From positions 2,852,001 to 2,916,000 of the forward strand of contig NZ_CP162553.1 of the NCBI RefSeq assembly GCF_040939785.1: a stretch of 64,000 nucleotides of DNA, written 5' to 3'. The notes under the pieces are model-generated. The model ran no database searches. It worked only from the letters and a program-made list of their open reading frames with translations, and had not been told where the DNA came from. The stretch comes from Bradyrhizobium lupini (GTDB taxonomy: Bacteria > Pseudomonadota > Alphaproteobacteria > Rhizobiales > Xanthobacteraceae). Of this stretch, positions 47,858-57,774 are shown piece by piece. The number at the start of each line of letters is the position of its first letter. Position 1 is the stretch's first letter. Both the position numbers and the translations under genes were made by a program.

Positions 47858-48022
47858 ATGAAGAACCTGATTGCGCGTTTCGCGAAAGATGAATCCGGCG
47901 CCACCGCCATCGAATACGGTCTGATTGCCGCCGGCATCGCGCTGGCCATCATCACCGTCGTCAACAATCTCGGCACCACGCTGAACGCCAAGTTCACCTC
48001 GATCAGCAGCTCGCTGAAGTAG
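47858..48022 (+). CDS. flp: Flp family type IVb pilin
   Basis: 54-aa major pilin. Short basic leader, then predicted cut in DESG-ATAIEYGLIAAGIALAI with Glu at +5 and the Flp Tyr at +6. GGAG sits 7 bases before the ATG. A 261-base non-coding region lies upstream and a terminator directly downstream, so the pilin has its own abundant transcript, separate from the cpa assembly operon. Confidence 0.93.
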   Translation: MKNLIARFAKDESGATAIEYGLIAAGIALAIITVVNNLGTTLNAKFTSISSSLK

Positions 48023-48041
48023 GCGATCGACCAACGACTGC

Positions 48042-48074
48042 AAAAGCCCCGGATTTCCGGGGCCTTTGTTTTTA
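48042..48074 (+). terminator. rho-independent terminator of flp
   Basis: GCCCCGG / CCGGGGC stem bordered by AAAA and TTTGTTTTT, ending 52 bases after the pilin stop. Confidence 0.8.
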
Positions 48075-48089
48075 AGACGGCGAGTTCCA

Positions 48090-48236
48090 GTGGCGTTGAG
48101 CAAGTACAGAACCGATGCCGTGGTCGCGGCGAACGCGGCCGAGGCGGCGCAGACCGGCTCGCCGGCTTACTGGGTCTGCCTGGCCCTGCTGCTTGCGACC
48201 GTCGCGCTCGCCGCACGCATCGCCTCCCTCTGGTGA
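48090..48236 (+). CDS. possible 48-aa single-span membrane protein
   Basis: A GTG-initiated frame: a polar, Ala-rich first half (about 25 residues), then one hydrophobic span (YWVCLALLLATVALAARIA). Codon use resembles its neighbours. It sits between the flp terminator and cpaA. No convincing ribosome site, so expression is uncertain. Confidence 0.38.
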   Translation: MALSKYRTDAVVAANAAEAAQTGSPAYWVCLALLLATVALAARIASLW

Positions 48237-48358
48237 GCACGCCTTCGGCTGGTTCTACCCCTCAAGACCGCCGCCGCCGTTTTCGGTTTGTTTAGCACTG
48301 CCGGCTAGAATCCGGCGACGCCAGCTCCGCGGCACACCCAGGCCTCAAGACGCAGCCC

Positions 48359-48883
48359 ATGATCCTCGACCTTGCGCGCCTTCTGCTCTTCCCGGCCCTG
48401 ATGGCGTTTGCCGCCGCAAGCGATCTCTTCACGATGACGATCTCCAACCGCGTATCGCTGGCGCTGGTCGCCGGCTTTTTCGCGCTCGCTCTCGCCGGTG
48501 GCATGGCACCTTACGAGATGCTGGGCCATGTCGGCGCCGGCGCGCTCGTCCTGGTCGTGGCCTTCACCTGTTTTGCGATGGGCTGGGTCGGTGGCGGCGA
48601 TGCCAAGGTGGCGGCCTCCGTCGCGCTTTGGTTCGGGTTCGCACAGCTGATGAACTTCCTGCTCTACGCCTCGCTGTTCGGCGGGGCGCTGACGCTGCTC
48701 CTGCTCCAGTTCCGGCAGTGGCCGCTGCCTTACGGGCTCGCTGGCCAGACCTGGCTCGCGCGGCTGCACGCCAAGGACAGCGGCATTCCCTACGGCATCG
48801 CGCTCGCACTGAGCGCGCTGATGGTCTACCCGGAGACCGAATGGGTGAAGGCGATCGACCTCGCTCACCTCGCATTGCGCTGA
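48359..48883 (+). CDS. cpaA: prepilin peptidase CpaA (A24 family)
   Basis: 174-aa inner-membrane aspartyl protease with about five spans. Catalytic aspartates are visible: Asp22 in AASDL and Asp81 in GGGDAK. It lacks the N-terminal methyltransferase half of PilD, as expected for the Tad-type enzyme. Processes Flp and the TadE-type pseudopilins. 127 bases precede cpaB, where a separate promoter is possible. Confidence 0.9.
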   Translation: MILDLARLLLFPALMAFAAASDLFTMTISNRVSLALVAGFFALALAGGMAPYEMLGHVGAGALVLVVAFTCFAMGWVGGGDAKVAASVALWFGFAQLMNFLLYASLFGGALTLLLLQFRQWPLPYGLAGQTWLARLHAKDSGIPYGIALALSALMVYPETEWVKAIDLAHLALR

Positions 48884-49010
48884 ACGCATCGGGTAAACCC
48901 GGCCTTAAGGCGATTTAGATACGCCTCATTAACCATGCTTTGACGAATAGCTGGTCAACTGCCGATTACGGCGGCGTCAGCGTCGCGGCGTTTGTTGGAA
49001 AGTGAAGCGT

Positions 49011-49808
49011 ATGAATAGGGCACGCATTGTCGTCCTGACGGTCGCCATCTGCGCCGGCGGTGTCGCCGCGTATCTGGCGAGCGGCTCGGACAATTCTGCA
49101 CCGCCTCCGGCTCCGGTCGCGCAGCTTCCCACCGTCGACGTCCTGGTCGCGAAAAACGACATCGGCCTCGGCCAGACCGTCAAGCCGGAAGACGTGCAAT
49201 GGCAGACCTGGCCGTCCGCGACCGCCAGCGCCACCTTCATCCGCCGCAACGAGCGCCCCGAGGGGGTAACCCAGGTCACCGGCTCGATCGCACGATCTCC
49301 CTTCATCCAGGGCGAGCCGATCCGGGACCAGAAGCTGGTCAAGGCCGAAGGCTCCGGCTTCATGGCGGCAATCCTGCCCACCGGCATGCGGGCGATCTCG
49401 ACCGAGATCTCGCCGGAAACCGGCGCAGGCGGCTTCATCCTGCCCAACGACCGCGTCGACGTGCTTTTGACGCGCCGTCTCAAGAACCCGGACCAGAGCA
49501 GCGGCGCTCCCGATGTCGTCACGTCCGAGATCATCCTGGCCAATATCCGCGTCCTGGCCATCGACCAGGCTCCCAAGGAGAAGGACGGCCAGAACGCGGT
49601 GGTCGGCAAGACCGTCACTCTCGAACTCAATCCTGCGCAGACTGCGACGCTCTCCTCCGCACGCCAGAGCGGCACGCTGTCGCTGGCGCTGCGCAGCATC
49701 GTCGATGTCAAGCTGAGCGAGATCACGCTCGATGACTCCGCACAGAAGCGCGAGGGCATTTCGATCATTCGGTACGGTATCCCAAGCTCGACGGCGAAGG
49801 CACGATGA
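49011..49808 (+). CDS. cpaB: Flp pilus assembly protein CpaB
   Basis: 265 aa from ATG 49011 (a GTG at 49002 is in frame; GGAAAG precedes both). One N-terminal span, then an SAF/beta-clip domain: VDVLVAKNDIGLGQTVKPEDV and PTGMRAISTEI are typical of CpaB/RcpC. Periplasmic, probably binding murein and the secretin. The stop overlaps cpaC by four bases. Confidence 0.92.
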   Translation: MNRARIVVLTVAICAGGVAAYLASGSDNSAPPPAPVAQLPTVDVLVAKNDIGLGQTVKPEDVQWQTWPSATASATFIRRNERPEGVTQVTGSIARSPFIQGEPIRDQKLVKAEGSGFMAAILPTGMRAISTEISPETGAGGFILPNDRVDVLLTRRLKNPDQSSGAPDVVTSEIILANIRVLAIDQAPKEKDGQNAVVGKTVTLELNPAQTATLSSARQSGTLSLALRSIVDVKLSEITLDDSAQKREGISIIRYGIPSSTAKAR

Positions 49809-51295
49809 GGACTGTCGACATGAAATGCAGGGCGAATTTGGCGACGATGCGAACCCCGGTGGTCCGCGCCCTGTCGTTTTCGGCCGCCGTCGCGCTCGCG
49901 CTCAACCCGGTGCTCACCCCTGTGGTCGCCGCCGACTATCGCCCTGTGGCGCAGGCTGCGGCCGACGGTCAGATGAACGCGCGATTCCTCTCGCTCGGCA
50001 TCGGCAAGTCGATCGTGATCGACCTTCCGCGCGACATCAAGGACGTGCTTGTCGCCGATCCGAAGATCGCCAACGCGGTCGTCCGCTCGGCGCAGCGTGC
50101 CTACATCATTGGCGCCTCGATCGGGCAGACCAACATCGTGTTCTTCGATTCCGCCGGCCAGCAGATCGCGGCCTATGACATCGCGGTCAAGCGCGACCTC
50201 AACGGCGTGCGGGCCGCGCTGAAGCAGGTCCTGCCGAACTCAGACATCCAGATCGACGGGCTAGGCGACGGCATCATCTTGACCGGCTCGGCCGCGAATC
50301 CAGCCGAAGCCCAGCAGGCCAACGACCTCGCAGTGCGCCTCGCCGGCGGCCCCGAGAAGGTCGTGAACTCGATCGTGGTCCGCGGCCGCGATCAGGTCAT
50401 GCTCAAGGTGACGGTCGCGGAAGTGCAGCGCAGCATCGTGAAGCAGCTCGGAATCGACCTCACCGCCAACCTCAGCTACGGCACCTCGGTCGTCAGCTTC
50501 AGCAACTCCAATCCGTTCACGGCTCTCGGCCACAACCTCGTCGACGGCAATAACCTGACCACGAAGTTCGGCGCGGCCCCGTCGGTGCAGGCCACGCTGC
50601 GTGCGATGGAGACCGCGGGCGTGATCCGGACGCTGGCCGAACCGAACCTGACCGCGATCTCCGGTGAATCGGCAACGTTCATTGCCGGCGGTGAATTTCC
50701 GGTGCCTGCGGGCTATGCGTGCGACCCCACCACGCACGTCTGTACCACCCAGATCAGCTTCAAGAAGTTCGGCATCTCGCTCAACTTCACCCCCGTCGTT
50801 CTCACGGAGGGCAAGATCAGCCTGCGGGTAATGACCGAGGTGTCCGAGCTCTCGAACGAAAACGCGATCACGCTGTCCCAGGCCGTGACCTCGACCTCGG
50901 TCAACTCGCTCACGGTGCCCTCGATCAAGACCCGCCGCGCAGAAACCTCGCTGGAAATTCCCTCAGGCGGCGCGATGGCGATGGCTGGCCTGATCCAGCA
51001 GCAGACCAAGCAAGCGGTCAGCGGACTGCCAGGTCTGATGCAGCTCCCGGTCCTCGGCACGCTGTTCCGTAGCCGCGACTTCGTCAACAACGCGACCGAG
51101 TTGGTCGTGATCGTGACGCCCTACATCGTTCGCGCAGTTGCGCAAAAGGACCTGTCGCGGCCGGATGATGGCTTCTCCGCACCGGCTGATCCGCAGGCCG
51201 AACTGCTCGGCAACATCAACCGGATCTACGGCGTGCCCGGCCGGACCGAACCGGCCAAGAACTACCGCGGCACCTACGGCTTCATCACCGACTGA
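49805..51295 (+). CDS. cpaC: Flp pilus secretin CpaC
   Basis: 496-aa outer-membrane secretin. Signal peptide (to about residue 43, VVA-ADY), N-terminal pilus domain (about 50-130), a BON-like stretch (DGIILTGSAANPAEAQ), then the secretin pore with PNLTAISGESATFIAGGEFPVP and SGLPGLMQLPVLGTLFRSRDF. All key secretin segments intact. Start codon overlaps cpaB. Confidence 0.94.
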   Translation: MRTVDMKCRANLATMRTPVVRALSFSAAVALALNPVLTPVVAADYRPVAQAAADGQMNARFLSLGIGKSIVIDLPRDIKDVLVADPKIANAVVRSAQRAYIIGASIGQTNIVFFDSAGQQIAAYDIAVKRDLNGVRAALKQVLPNSDIQIDGLGDGIILTGSAANPAEAQQANDLAVRLAGGPEKVVNSIVVRGRDQVMLKVTVAEVQRSIVKQLGIDLTANLSYGTSVVSFSNSNPFTALGHNLVDGNNLTTKFGAAPSVQATLRAMETAGVIRTLAEPNLTAISGESATFIAGGEFPVPAGYACDPTTHVCTTQISFKKFGISLNFTPVVLTEGKISLRVMTEVSELSNENAITLSQAVTSTSVNSLTVPSIKTRRAETSLEIPSGGAMAMAGLIQQQTKQAVSGLPGLMQLPVLGTLFRSRDFVNNATELVVIVTPYIVRAVAQKDLSRPDDGFSAPADPQAELLGNINRIYGVPGRTEPAKNYRGTYGFITD

Positions 51296-51312
51296 GGCGG
51301 AACGGGGACTTC

Positions 51313-52050
51313 ATGAAGATCACTAGACCACCCCAGATTCGCAGGCGCGCCATCCACCTCGGCGGCGCGCTCGTCGGCATGGCGCTCGCCCTAGGCGGCT
51401 GCCAGCATGACGAAGCGGTCACGGCCTCCATTCCCGACGACTACAAGCAGCGCCATCCGATCGCGATCGAGGAGCAGAATCGTTCCATCGTCGTCTTCGT
51501 CGGCCATGCCCGCGGCGGCTTGACCGCCGCCCAGCGCGCCGACGTGATGGGCGTCGCGTCGGCCTGGATGCACGAAGGCAGCGGCGCGATCCGGATCGAC
51601 GTACCGTCCGGCACGCCCAACGCGCGTCCGGTCGCGGACACCATGCGCGAAATCCAGGCAATGCTGTCGGCGGCGGGCGTTCCGCCGCACGGCGTCAACG
51701 CCCGCTCTTACACGCCGGACGACAAGCGATTCCTGCCGCCGATCCGGCTCACCTATTCCAAGATCGCCGCAGTCGCGGGTCCCTGCGGCCTGTGGCCGGA
51801 AGATATCGGCCCTTCGATGAAGAACAAGAGCTGGTTCGAGAACAAGGACTACTACAATTACGGCTGCGCCTATCAGCGCAACCTCGCAGCGATGGTCGAC
51901 AATCCGTCGGATCTCGAGCAGCCGCGGCCCGAAACGCCGTCCTACACGCCGCGGCGGACCGCCGCGTTCGAGAAGTATCGCAAGGGAATGCCGACGGCGG
52001 TCGCCTATCCTGAGGCCGACAAGGCCAAACTCAGCGACACCGGCAGATGA
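51313..52050 (+). CDS. cpaD: Flp pilus assembly lipoprotein CpaD
   Basis: 245 aa. A basic, hydrophobic signal ends in a lipobox, LALGGC (Cys30), so it is an outer-membrane lipoprotein, likely the secretin pilotin. Recognised as CpaD by the C-terminal NYGCAYQRNLAAMVDNPSDL and its place after cpaC. Overlaps cpaE by four bases. Confidence 0.9.
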   Translation: MKITRPPQIRRRAIHLGGALVGMALALGGCQHDEAVTASIPDDYKQRHPIAIEEQNRSIVVFVGHARGGLTAAQRADVMGVASAWMHEGSGAIRIDVPSGTPNARPVADTMREIQAMLSAAGVPPHGVNARSYTPDDKRFLPPIRLTYSKIAAVAGPCGLWPEDIGPSMKNKSWFENKDYYNYGCAYQRNLAAMVDNPSDLEQPRPETPSYTPRRTAAFEKYRKGMPTAVAYPEADKAKLSDTGR

Positions 52051-53315
52051 TCAGCTACGCTCGCCAGCCCCAAGAAGATCAGTCCGAGGCATCGCTCCCA
52101 CCGGTCGAGGAGCATATTGCGCCGGCGCCCCGCGTTTCCGTCCAGGCTTTCTGCGAGACCGTGGAAACGGCGGCCGCCGTGCAGTCAGCCGGTGAAGATC
52201 GCCGTCTCGGCAAGGCCCATCTGAAGATCCAGATGGGCGGAATGGCGGCTGCGGTGGAAGCCTACCGCTCGGCCCCCACGCCGAACGTGATCGTGCTCGA
52301 AAGCGACGGCCGCAACGACCTCCTGGGCGGGCTCGACCATCTCGCGACCGTCTGCGATGCCGGCACCCGCGTGGTCGTGATCGGCCGCATCAACGACGTC
52401 ACGCTCTACCGCGAGCTGGTCCGCCGCGGCGTCAGCGACTACGTGCTCGCGCCGGTCGGCGCGATCGACGTCGTGCGCTCGATCTGCAACCTGTTCTCGG
52501 CGCCGGAAGCCAAGGCCGTCGGCCGCATTATCGCCGTGGTCGGGGCCAAGGGCGGCGTCGGCGCATCAACCATCTCCCACAATGTCGCCTGGGCGATCGC
52601 CCGCGATCTCGCGATGGACGCGGTCGTCGCCGACCTCGACCTCGCCTTCGGCACGGCCGGACTCGACTACAACCAGGATCCACCGCAGGGCATTGCCGAC
52701 GCCGTATTCTCACCCGATCGCGTCGACACCGCCTTCATCGACCGCCTTCTGTCGAAATGCACCGACCACCTCAGTCTGCTGGCGGCGCCGGCGACGCTCG
52801 ACCGGGTCTACGATTTCGGCGCCGACGCCTTCGATTCCGTGTTCGACACGTTGCGCTCCACGATGCCCTGCATCGTCCTCGACGTTCCGCACCAATGGTC
52901 GGGCTGGACGAAACGCGCCCTGATCGGAGCGGACGACATCCTGATCGTGGCGGCGCCCGACCTCGCCAATTTGCGCAACACCAAGAACCTGTTCGATCTC
53001 CTGAAGGCCGCGCGCCCCAACGACCGGCCGCCGCTCTACTGCCTGAACCAGGTCGGCGTGCCGAAACGGCCCGAAATCGCCGCGGCGGAGTTCGCCAAGG
53101 CGATCGAGAGCCAGCCGGTCGTCTCGATTCCGTTCGAGCCGCAGATCTTCGGCTCGGCGGCCAATAACGGCCAGATGATCGCGGAGATCTCGGCCAACCA
53201 TAAGTCGATCGAGATGTTCCTTCAGATCGCCCAGCGCCTGACCGGCCGCAGCGAAACGAAGAAGCAAAAGTCGTCCCTGCTTTCACCCCTGATTGACAAG
53301 TTGCGGGGAAAATAG
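52047..53315 (+). CDS. cpaE: pilus assembly ATPase CpaE (MinD/ParA-like, TadZ)
   Basis: 422 aa. N-terminal receiver-like domain without a phosphorylation site, then a MinD-type ATPase with deviant Walker A GAKGGVGAST (166-175). CpaE/TadZ places the pilus machine at the cell pole. 21 bases before cpaF. Confidence 0.92.
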   Translation: MISYARQPQEDQSEASLPPVEEHIAPAPRVSVQAFCETVETAAAVQSAGEDRRLGKAHLKIQMGGMAAAVEAYRSAPTPNVIVLESDGRNDLLGGLDHLATVCDAGTRVVVIGRINDVTLYRELVRRGVSDYVLAPVGAIDVVRSICNLFSAPEAKAVGRIIAVVGAKGGVGASTISHNVAWAIARDLAMDAVVADLDLAFGTAGLDYNQDPPQGIADAVFSPDRVDTAFIDRLLSKCTDHLSLLAAPATLDRVYDFGADAFDSVFDTLRSTMPCIVLDVPHQWSGWTKRALIGADDILIVAAPDLANLRNTKNLFDLLKAARPNDRPPLYCLNQVGVPKRPEIAAAEFAKAIESQPVVSIPFEPQIFGSAANNGQMIAEISANHKSIEMFLQIAQRLTGRSETKKQKSSLLSPLIDKLRGK

Positions 53316-53336
53316 GTCGCCGCATGGAGTTTTTAA

Positions 53337-54800
53337 GTGTTCGGTAAGCGTAGCGGAACAGACGCCGACGCCCGGGCCCCGAAGCCCGGTGCCGTGTCGC
53401 CAGAGCCTGCCCCGGCTTCGGCGCCCGCCATGTCGCGCGTGCCGCCGCCGCCGGCAATCTCCTCGCCGCCGCTCGCCCCGGCGAAGCCTGCGCCGACCAT
53501 GGAAGCCCGCCGCTCGGACAATTATTACGAGGTCAAGGCGACCATCTTCGGCGCGCTGATCGAGGCCATCGACCTCGCCCAGCTCGCCAAGCTCGATTCG
53601 GAGTCCGCGCGCGAGGAAATCCGGGACATCGTCAACGAGATCATCGCGATCAAGAACATCGTGATGTCGATCGCCGAGCAGGAAGAGCTGCTCGACGACA
53701 TCTGCAACGACGTCCTCGGCTACGGTCCGCTGGAGCCCCTGTTGTCGCGCGACGACATCGCCGACATCATGGTCAACGGCGCCGACACCGTCTACATCGA
53801 GGTCGCCGGCAAGATCCAACGCACCGGTATCCGCTTCCGCGACAATCAGCAGCTCCTCAACATCTGCCAGCGTATCGTCAGCCAGGTCGGCCGGCGCGTC
53901 GACGAATCCTCGCCGATCTGCGACGCCCGCCTGGCCGACGGCTCCCGCGTCAACGCCATCGTGCCCCCGCTGTCAATCGACGGCCCCACGCTCACGATCC
54001 GCAAGTTCAAGAAGGACAAGCTGACGCTCGATCAGCTCGTCAAGTTCGGCGCAATCTCGCCGGAAGGCGCGGAAATCCTCCAGATCATCGGCCGCGTCCG
54101 CTGCAACGTGCTGATCTCCGGCGGTACCGGCTCGGGCAAGACCACGTTGCTCAACTGCCTGACCAACTACATCGAGCACGACGAGCGCGTCATCACCTGC
54201 GAAGACGCCGCCGAACTCCAGCTCCAGCAGCCGCACGTGGTGCGACTGGAAACCCGCCCGCCCAACATCGAGGGCGAGGGCCAGGTCACCATGCGCGAGC
54301 TGGTGCGCAACTGCCTGCGTATGCGTCCCGAGCGCATCATCGTCGGCGAAGTCCGCGGACCCGAGGCGTTCGACCTGCTCCAGGCCATGAACACCGGCCA
54401 TGACGGCTCGATGGGCACGCTGCACGCCAACAATCCGCGCGAGGCGCTATCGCGCTGCGAATCCATGATCACGATGGGCGGCTTCTCCCTGCCTTCACGC
54501 ACCATCCGCGAGATGATCTGCGCCTCGATCGACGTCATCGTCCAGGCCGCGCGCCTGCGCGACGGTTCGCGCCGCATCACCCACATCACCGAAGTGATGG
54601 GCATGGAAGGCGACACCATCATCACCCAGGACGTCTTCCTCTACGACATGGTCGGCGAGGACGCCAACGGCAAGATCATCGGCCGGCACCGGTCGACCGG
54701 AATCGGCCGCCCGAAATTCTGGGAACGCGCCCGCTATTACGGCGAAGAGAAGCGCCTTGCCGCGGCGCTCGACGCGGCGGAAGTGGCGCCCACGACGTGA
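53337..54800 (+). CDS. cpaF: pilus secretion ATPase CpaF (TadA)
   Basis: 487 aa from a GTG preceded by GGAG. A Pro/Ala-rich N-terminal tail of about 50 residues, then a type II/IV secretion ATPase: [14 protein letters not shown], Walker [10 protein letters not shown] (262-270), Asp box [18 protein letters not shown] and the [11 protein letters not shown]is box. Powers pilus extension and retraction in Tad systems. Confidence 0.95.
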   Translation: MFGKRSGTDADARAPKPGAVSPEPAPASAPAMSRVPPPPAISSPPLAPAKPAPTMEARRSDNYYEVKATIFGALIEAIDLAQLAKLDSESAREEIRDIVNEIIAIKNIVMSIAEQEELLDDICNDVLGYGPLEPLLSRDDIADIMVNGADTVYIEVAGKIQRTGIRFRDNQQLLNICQRIVSQVGRRVDESSPICDARLADGSRVNAIVPPLSIDGPTLTIRKFKKDKLTLDQLVKFGAISPEGAEILQIIGRVRCNVLISGGTGSGKTTLLNCLTNYIEHDERVITCEDAAELQLQQPHVVRLETRPPNIEGEGQVTMRELVRNCLRMRPERIIVGEVRGPEAFDLLQAMNTGHDGSMGTLHANNPREALSRCESMITMGGFSLPSRTIREMICASIDVIVQAARLRDGSRRITHITEVMGMEGDTIITQDVFLYDMVGEDANGKIIGRHRSTGIGRPKFWERARYYGEEKRLAAALDAAEVAPTT

Positions 54801-54816
54801 GCAGGTCAACGCAGCC

Positions 54817-55794
54817 ATGAACATGCAAGTCCTTGCCCTCGCCTTCCTTGCCACCGCCACCGTCGGCGGCCTCGCCTGGGTCTTCCTTTATCCAATGCTG
54901 TCCGGGGAACGGAAGGCCGAGAGCCGCCGCGCCTCCATCTCGCGGGCCGAGGCGCCCACGGCCCGCGCCGCCGAGAAGACGCAGCGCTCGCGCCGCGAGC
55001 AGGTCGAAACCTCGCTCAAGGATCTCGAGGCGCGGCGCCAGCAGGAGAAGAGCGTACCGCTCAGTGTCCGCCTGTCGCAGGCCGGCCTCGATTGGGCGCC
55101 GCAGAAATTCTGGATCGTGTCCGCCGTCGTGGCGGGCGTGCTGTTCGCAGTCGCCTTGTTCATCGGCGGCGGCCTGCTCGGTGCCGCCGGCTTCGCGTTT
55201 GCCGGCGGACTCGGTCTGCCCCGCTGGGCGCTCGGCTTCCTGAAGAAGCGCCGTGAAAACAAGTTCCTGGCCGCCTTGCCCGATGCCGTCGACGTCATCG
55301 TCCGCGGCATCAAGGCGGGCCTGCCGCTGTTCGAATCGATCAAGGTGGTCGCCGCCGACGCGCCAGAGCCGCTGCGCTCCGAGTTTCTGTCCATCATCGA
55401 GACGCAGGCGATCGGCATGCCGCTCGGCGAGGCCTGCACGCGGCTCTACGATCGCATGCCGCTGCCCGAGGCCAATTTCTTCGGCATCGTCATCTCGATC
55501 CAGCAGAAATCGGGCGGCAACCTCTCCGAAGCGCTCGGCAACCTCTCCAAGGTGCTGCGCGACCGCAAGAAGATGAAAGAGAAGATCCAGGCGATGTCGA
55601 TGGAAGCCAAGGCCTCGGCCGGCATCATCGGCTCGCTGCCGCCGATCGTGATGTTCCTCGTCTACCTCACAACGCCAGGATACATCTCGATGCTTTGGAC
55701 TCATCCCACCGGCCAGCTCATGCTGGTCGGCTGCGTCGTCTGGATGTCGATCGGCATCATGGTGATGAAGAAGATGATCAATTTCGACTTCTGA
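54817..55794 (+). CDS. tadB: Flp pilus inner-membrane protein TadB
   Basis: 325 aa, T2SF platform domain: a first span, a charged linker, two central spans, LPDAVDVIVRGIKAGLPLFE, and two C-terminal spans. Pairs with TadC as the membrane platform for CpaF. The ATG at 54817 was chosen over open frame to 54757 because it begins with the first span. 9 bases before tadC. Confidence 0.92.
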   Translation: MNMQVLALAFLATATVGGLAWVFLYPMLSGERKAESRRASISRAEAPTARAAEKTQRSRREQVETSLKDLEARRQQEKSVPLSVRLSQAGLDWAPQKFWIVSAVVAGVLFAVALFIGGGLLGAAGFAFAGGLGLPRWALGFLKKRRENKFLAALPDAVDVIVRGIKAGLPLFESIKVVAADAPEPLRSEFLSIIETQAIGMPLGEACTRLYDRMPLPEANFFGIVISIQQKSGGNLSEALGNLSKVLRDRKKMKEKIQAMSMEAKASAGIIGSLPPIVMFLVYLTTPGYISMLWTHPTGQLMLVGCVVWMSIGIMVMKKMINFDF

Positions 55795-55803
55795 TGGTGT
55801 CTT

Positions 55804-56778
55804 ATGGTAGAGTTCCTCGTTGCGAAACTTCACGACGTCCACTTCATGACGATGCTGCTGGCGGCCATTGCCGCCAGCGCCACCGTGTATACGCTGGTGA
55901 TGCCGCTGTTCGCCGGCGAGGGCCTTTCCAAGCGCATGAAGGCGGTGGCGAACGAACGTGAGCGCATCCGGCAGCGCGAGCGCGAGCGCCTCCACAAGAG
56001 TGAAAAAGTCTCGCTGCGCCAGACGCCGAAGCAGCTCGTCTCGAAGGTCGTCGATGACTTCAACCTGACCAAATGGCTCGCGCAGGAAGCTGCGCGGGAC
56101 AAGCTCATCATGGCCGGCTATCGAGGCCAGGCGCCCTACATCACCTTCCTGTTTGCCCGCCTGGTTGCCCCGATCGTGCTGTTCGTCGGTTCGGTCGTCT
56201 ACGTGTTCCTGATCGCGCATATGCAGCAGTCCATGCCGATCAAGATCGGCATCTGCGTCGGTGCGGCCTATCTCGGACTTCAGGCGCCGATGCTGTTTCT
56301 CAGGAACGCGATCTCCAAGCGCCAACTCTCGATCAAGCGCGCCTTTCCCGATGCGCTCGACCTGCTCCTGATCTGCATCGAATCCGGCATGTCGGTTGAG
56401 ATGGCGTTCCGGAAGGTCGCAGTCGAAATCGTGGGCCAGTCGATCGCGCTGTCGGAGGAGTTCACCCTGACCACGGCCGAGCTATCGTATTTGCAGGATC
56501 GCAAGGTCGCCTACGAGAACCTCGCGCGGCGCACCGGGCTCGAGGGCGTCAAGTCGGTATGTCTCGCGCTCCAGCAGGCGGAGCGTTACGGCACCCCGCT
56601 CGGCCAATCCTTGCGGGTGATGGCGCAGGAAAACCGCGACATGCGCATGAACGAAGCCGAGAAAAAGGCCGCGGCACTGCCGCCGAAGCTGACGGTACCG
56701 ATGATCCTGTTCTTCCTGCCGGTGCTGTTCGTCGTCATCCTTGGACCGACTGGCATCAAGGTCACCGAGATGCAATGA
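55804..56778 (+). CDS. tadC: Flp pilus inner-membrane protein TadC
   Basis: 324 aa with the same T2SF layout as TadB: FPDALDLLLICIESGMSVEMAF is the platform motif, followed by LVMAQE-like QSLRVMAQENRDMRM and two C-terminal spans. Last gene of the plus-strand cpa/tad operon. Confidence 0.92.
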   Translation: MVEFLVAKLHDVHFMTMLLAAIAASATVYTLVMPLFAGEGLSKRMKAVANERERIRQRERERLHKSEKVSLRQTPKQLVSKVVDDFNLTKWLAQEAARDKLIMAGYRGQAPYITFLFARLVAPIVLFVGSVVYVFLIAHMQQSMPIKIGICVGAAYLGLQAPMLFLRNAISKRQLSIKRAFPDALDLLLICIESGMSVEMAFRKVAVEIVGQSIALSEEFTLTTAELSYLQDRKVAYENLARRTGLEGVKSVCLALQQAERYGTPLGQSLRVMAQENRDMRMNEAEKKAAALPPKLTVPMILFFLPVLFVVILGPTGIKVTEMQ

Positions 56779-56816
56779 CCTTAGACGTGGACCGCGTACG
56801 GTCCGAGGATGCCTTC

Positions 56817-56844
56817 AAGATTGGAAGATCAAGATCGGAAGATC
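56817..56844. repeat. 14-bp direct repeat between tadC and tadD
   Basis: Two adjacent copies of AAGATYGGAAGATC differ at one base. They lie in the 74-base gap between convergent genes. Probably a small local duplication; no known site type recognised. Confidence 0.45.
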
Positions 56845-56852
56845 ACGTCTGA

Positions 56853-57680
56853 TCAGTCGGGCTGGCCGAGCGAGGCGACCGGCGTCCGCTTCGGCGCACC
56901 ACGCCGGACGTCGCTGCGGGTCAACATTTCCTTGAGATAGGCGACATTGGCCGTAGCCTGGTCCGGCGGCAGGTCCGCCTTCACGATGGTCTCGGCTTCG
57001 GCGAAGCGGCCCTGGAGACCGACGACAAGACCGAGATTCTGCCGCACCCGCGCGCTTGCGTGCGGCGAGGCATAGGCTTGGCGCAGCGCGTCTTCGGCCT
57101 TCGGCAGATCTCTCGACAACATGTAGGACAGGCCGAGATTGGAGAGCACGCCGGGATCGCCAGGCGCGATCTTGAGCGCACTCGCATAATAGGAGCGCGC
57201 TTCCTCGTGACGACCCATCTGATCGAGCGCGGTACCCTGCACCGAGAGCAGGCGCCAATCCGGGTTATCGGGCGAATGCGCCTTCGACAGCACGTCGAAG
57301 GCTTGCTGGAAATTGCCGTTGTCGGAGAGCGCGCGGCCGTATTGGGCCATCAGCGCCTTGTTGCCGGGATTGGCGATGGTCGCCTGCTCGAGCACGGCGG
57401 CAGCCTGGGCGCGCTGGCCGTTGGCGCGCAGGGCCTGGCCGTAGGCGAGGGCCGCGTCGGCGTCCTTGGGATTGGCACGATAGCGCTCGCCATAGACTTC
57501 AGCAGCGCGCGCGGGATCGGTGGGAGCGGCTTCCGCCCGCGGCCCGACCGAGCCCGTGACGTCGGAGAGTTTCGACACCGCCGTGCAGCCGCCGAGGCCC
57601 ATGGCCACCGCTGCGACCAGCGAGGTGGACGCAAGAAGCCGGGCAAGACTTAACCGTTCACGACTGAACCGTTGACGCAT
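56853..57680 (-). CDS. tadD: TPR-repeat lipoprotein TadD
   Basis: 275 aa. Signal with lipobox MGLGGC (Cys32), then about five tetratricopeptide repeats (about 60-230) such as NPKDADAALAYGQALRANGQ and LSNLGLSYMLSRDLPKAEDA. Outer-membrane or periplasmic scaffold for the Tad pilus secretin. Transcribed towards tadC, which it meets tail to tail. Confidence 0.85.
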   Translation of the reverse strand: MRQRFSRERLSLARLLASTSLVAAVAMGLGGCTAVSKLSDVTGSVGPRAEAAPTDPARAAEVYGERYRANPKDADAALAYGQALRANGQRAQAAAVLEQATIANPGNKALMAQYGRALSDNGNFQQAFDVLSKAHSPDNPDWRLLSVQGTALDQMGRHEEARSYYASALKIAPGDPGVLSNLGLSYMLSRDLPKAEDALRQAYASPHASARVRQNLGLVVGLQGRFAEAETIVKADLPPDQATANVAYLKEMLTRSDVRRGAPKRTPVASLGQPD

Positions 57681-57774
57681 GACGCTTTGACTCTCGAGCC
57701 GATTGATCGAGCCGAACGCGCCAGCAATAGACTGTTAACCCTAACGGCCGGTTAATGCTCCCGGCCCGAGCCCG

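Noticed and set aside
54676..56325. 549-codon minus-strand frame
   Set aside because: Antisense to cpaF, tadB and tadC; His/Arg-rich shadow.
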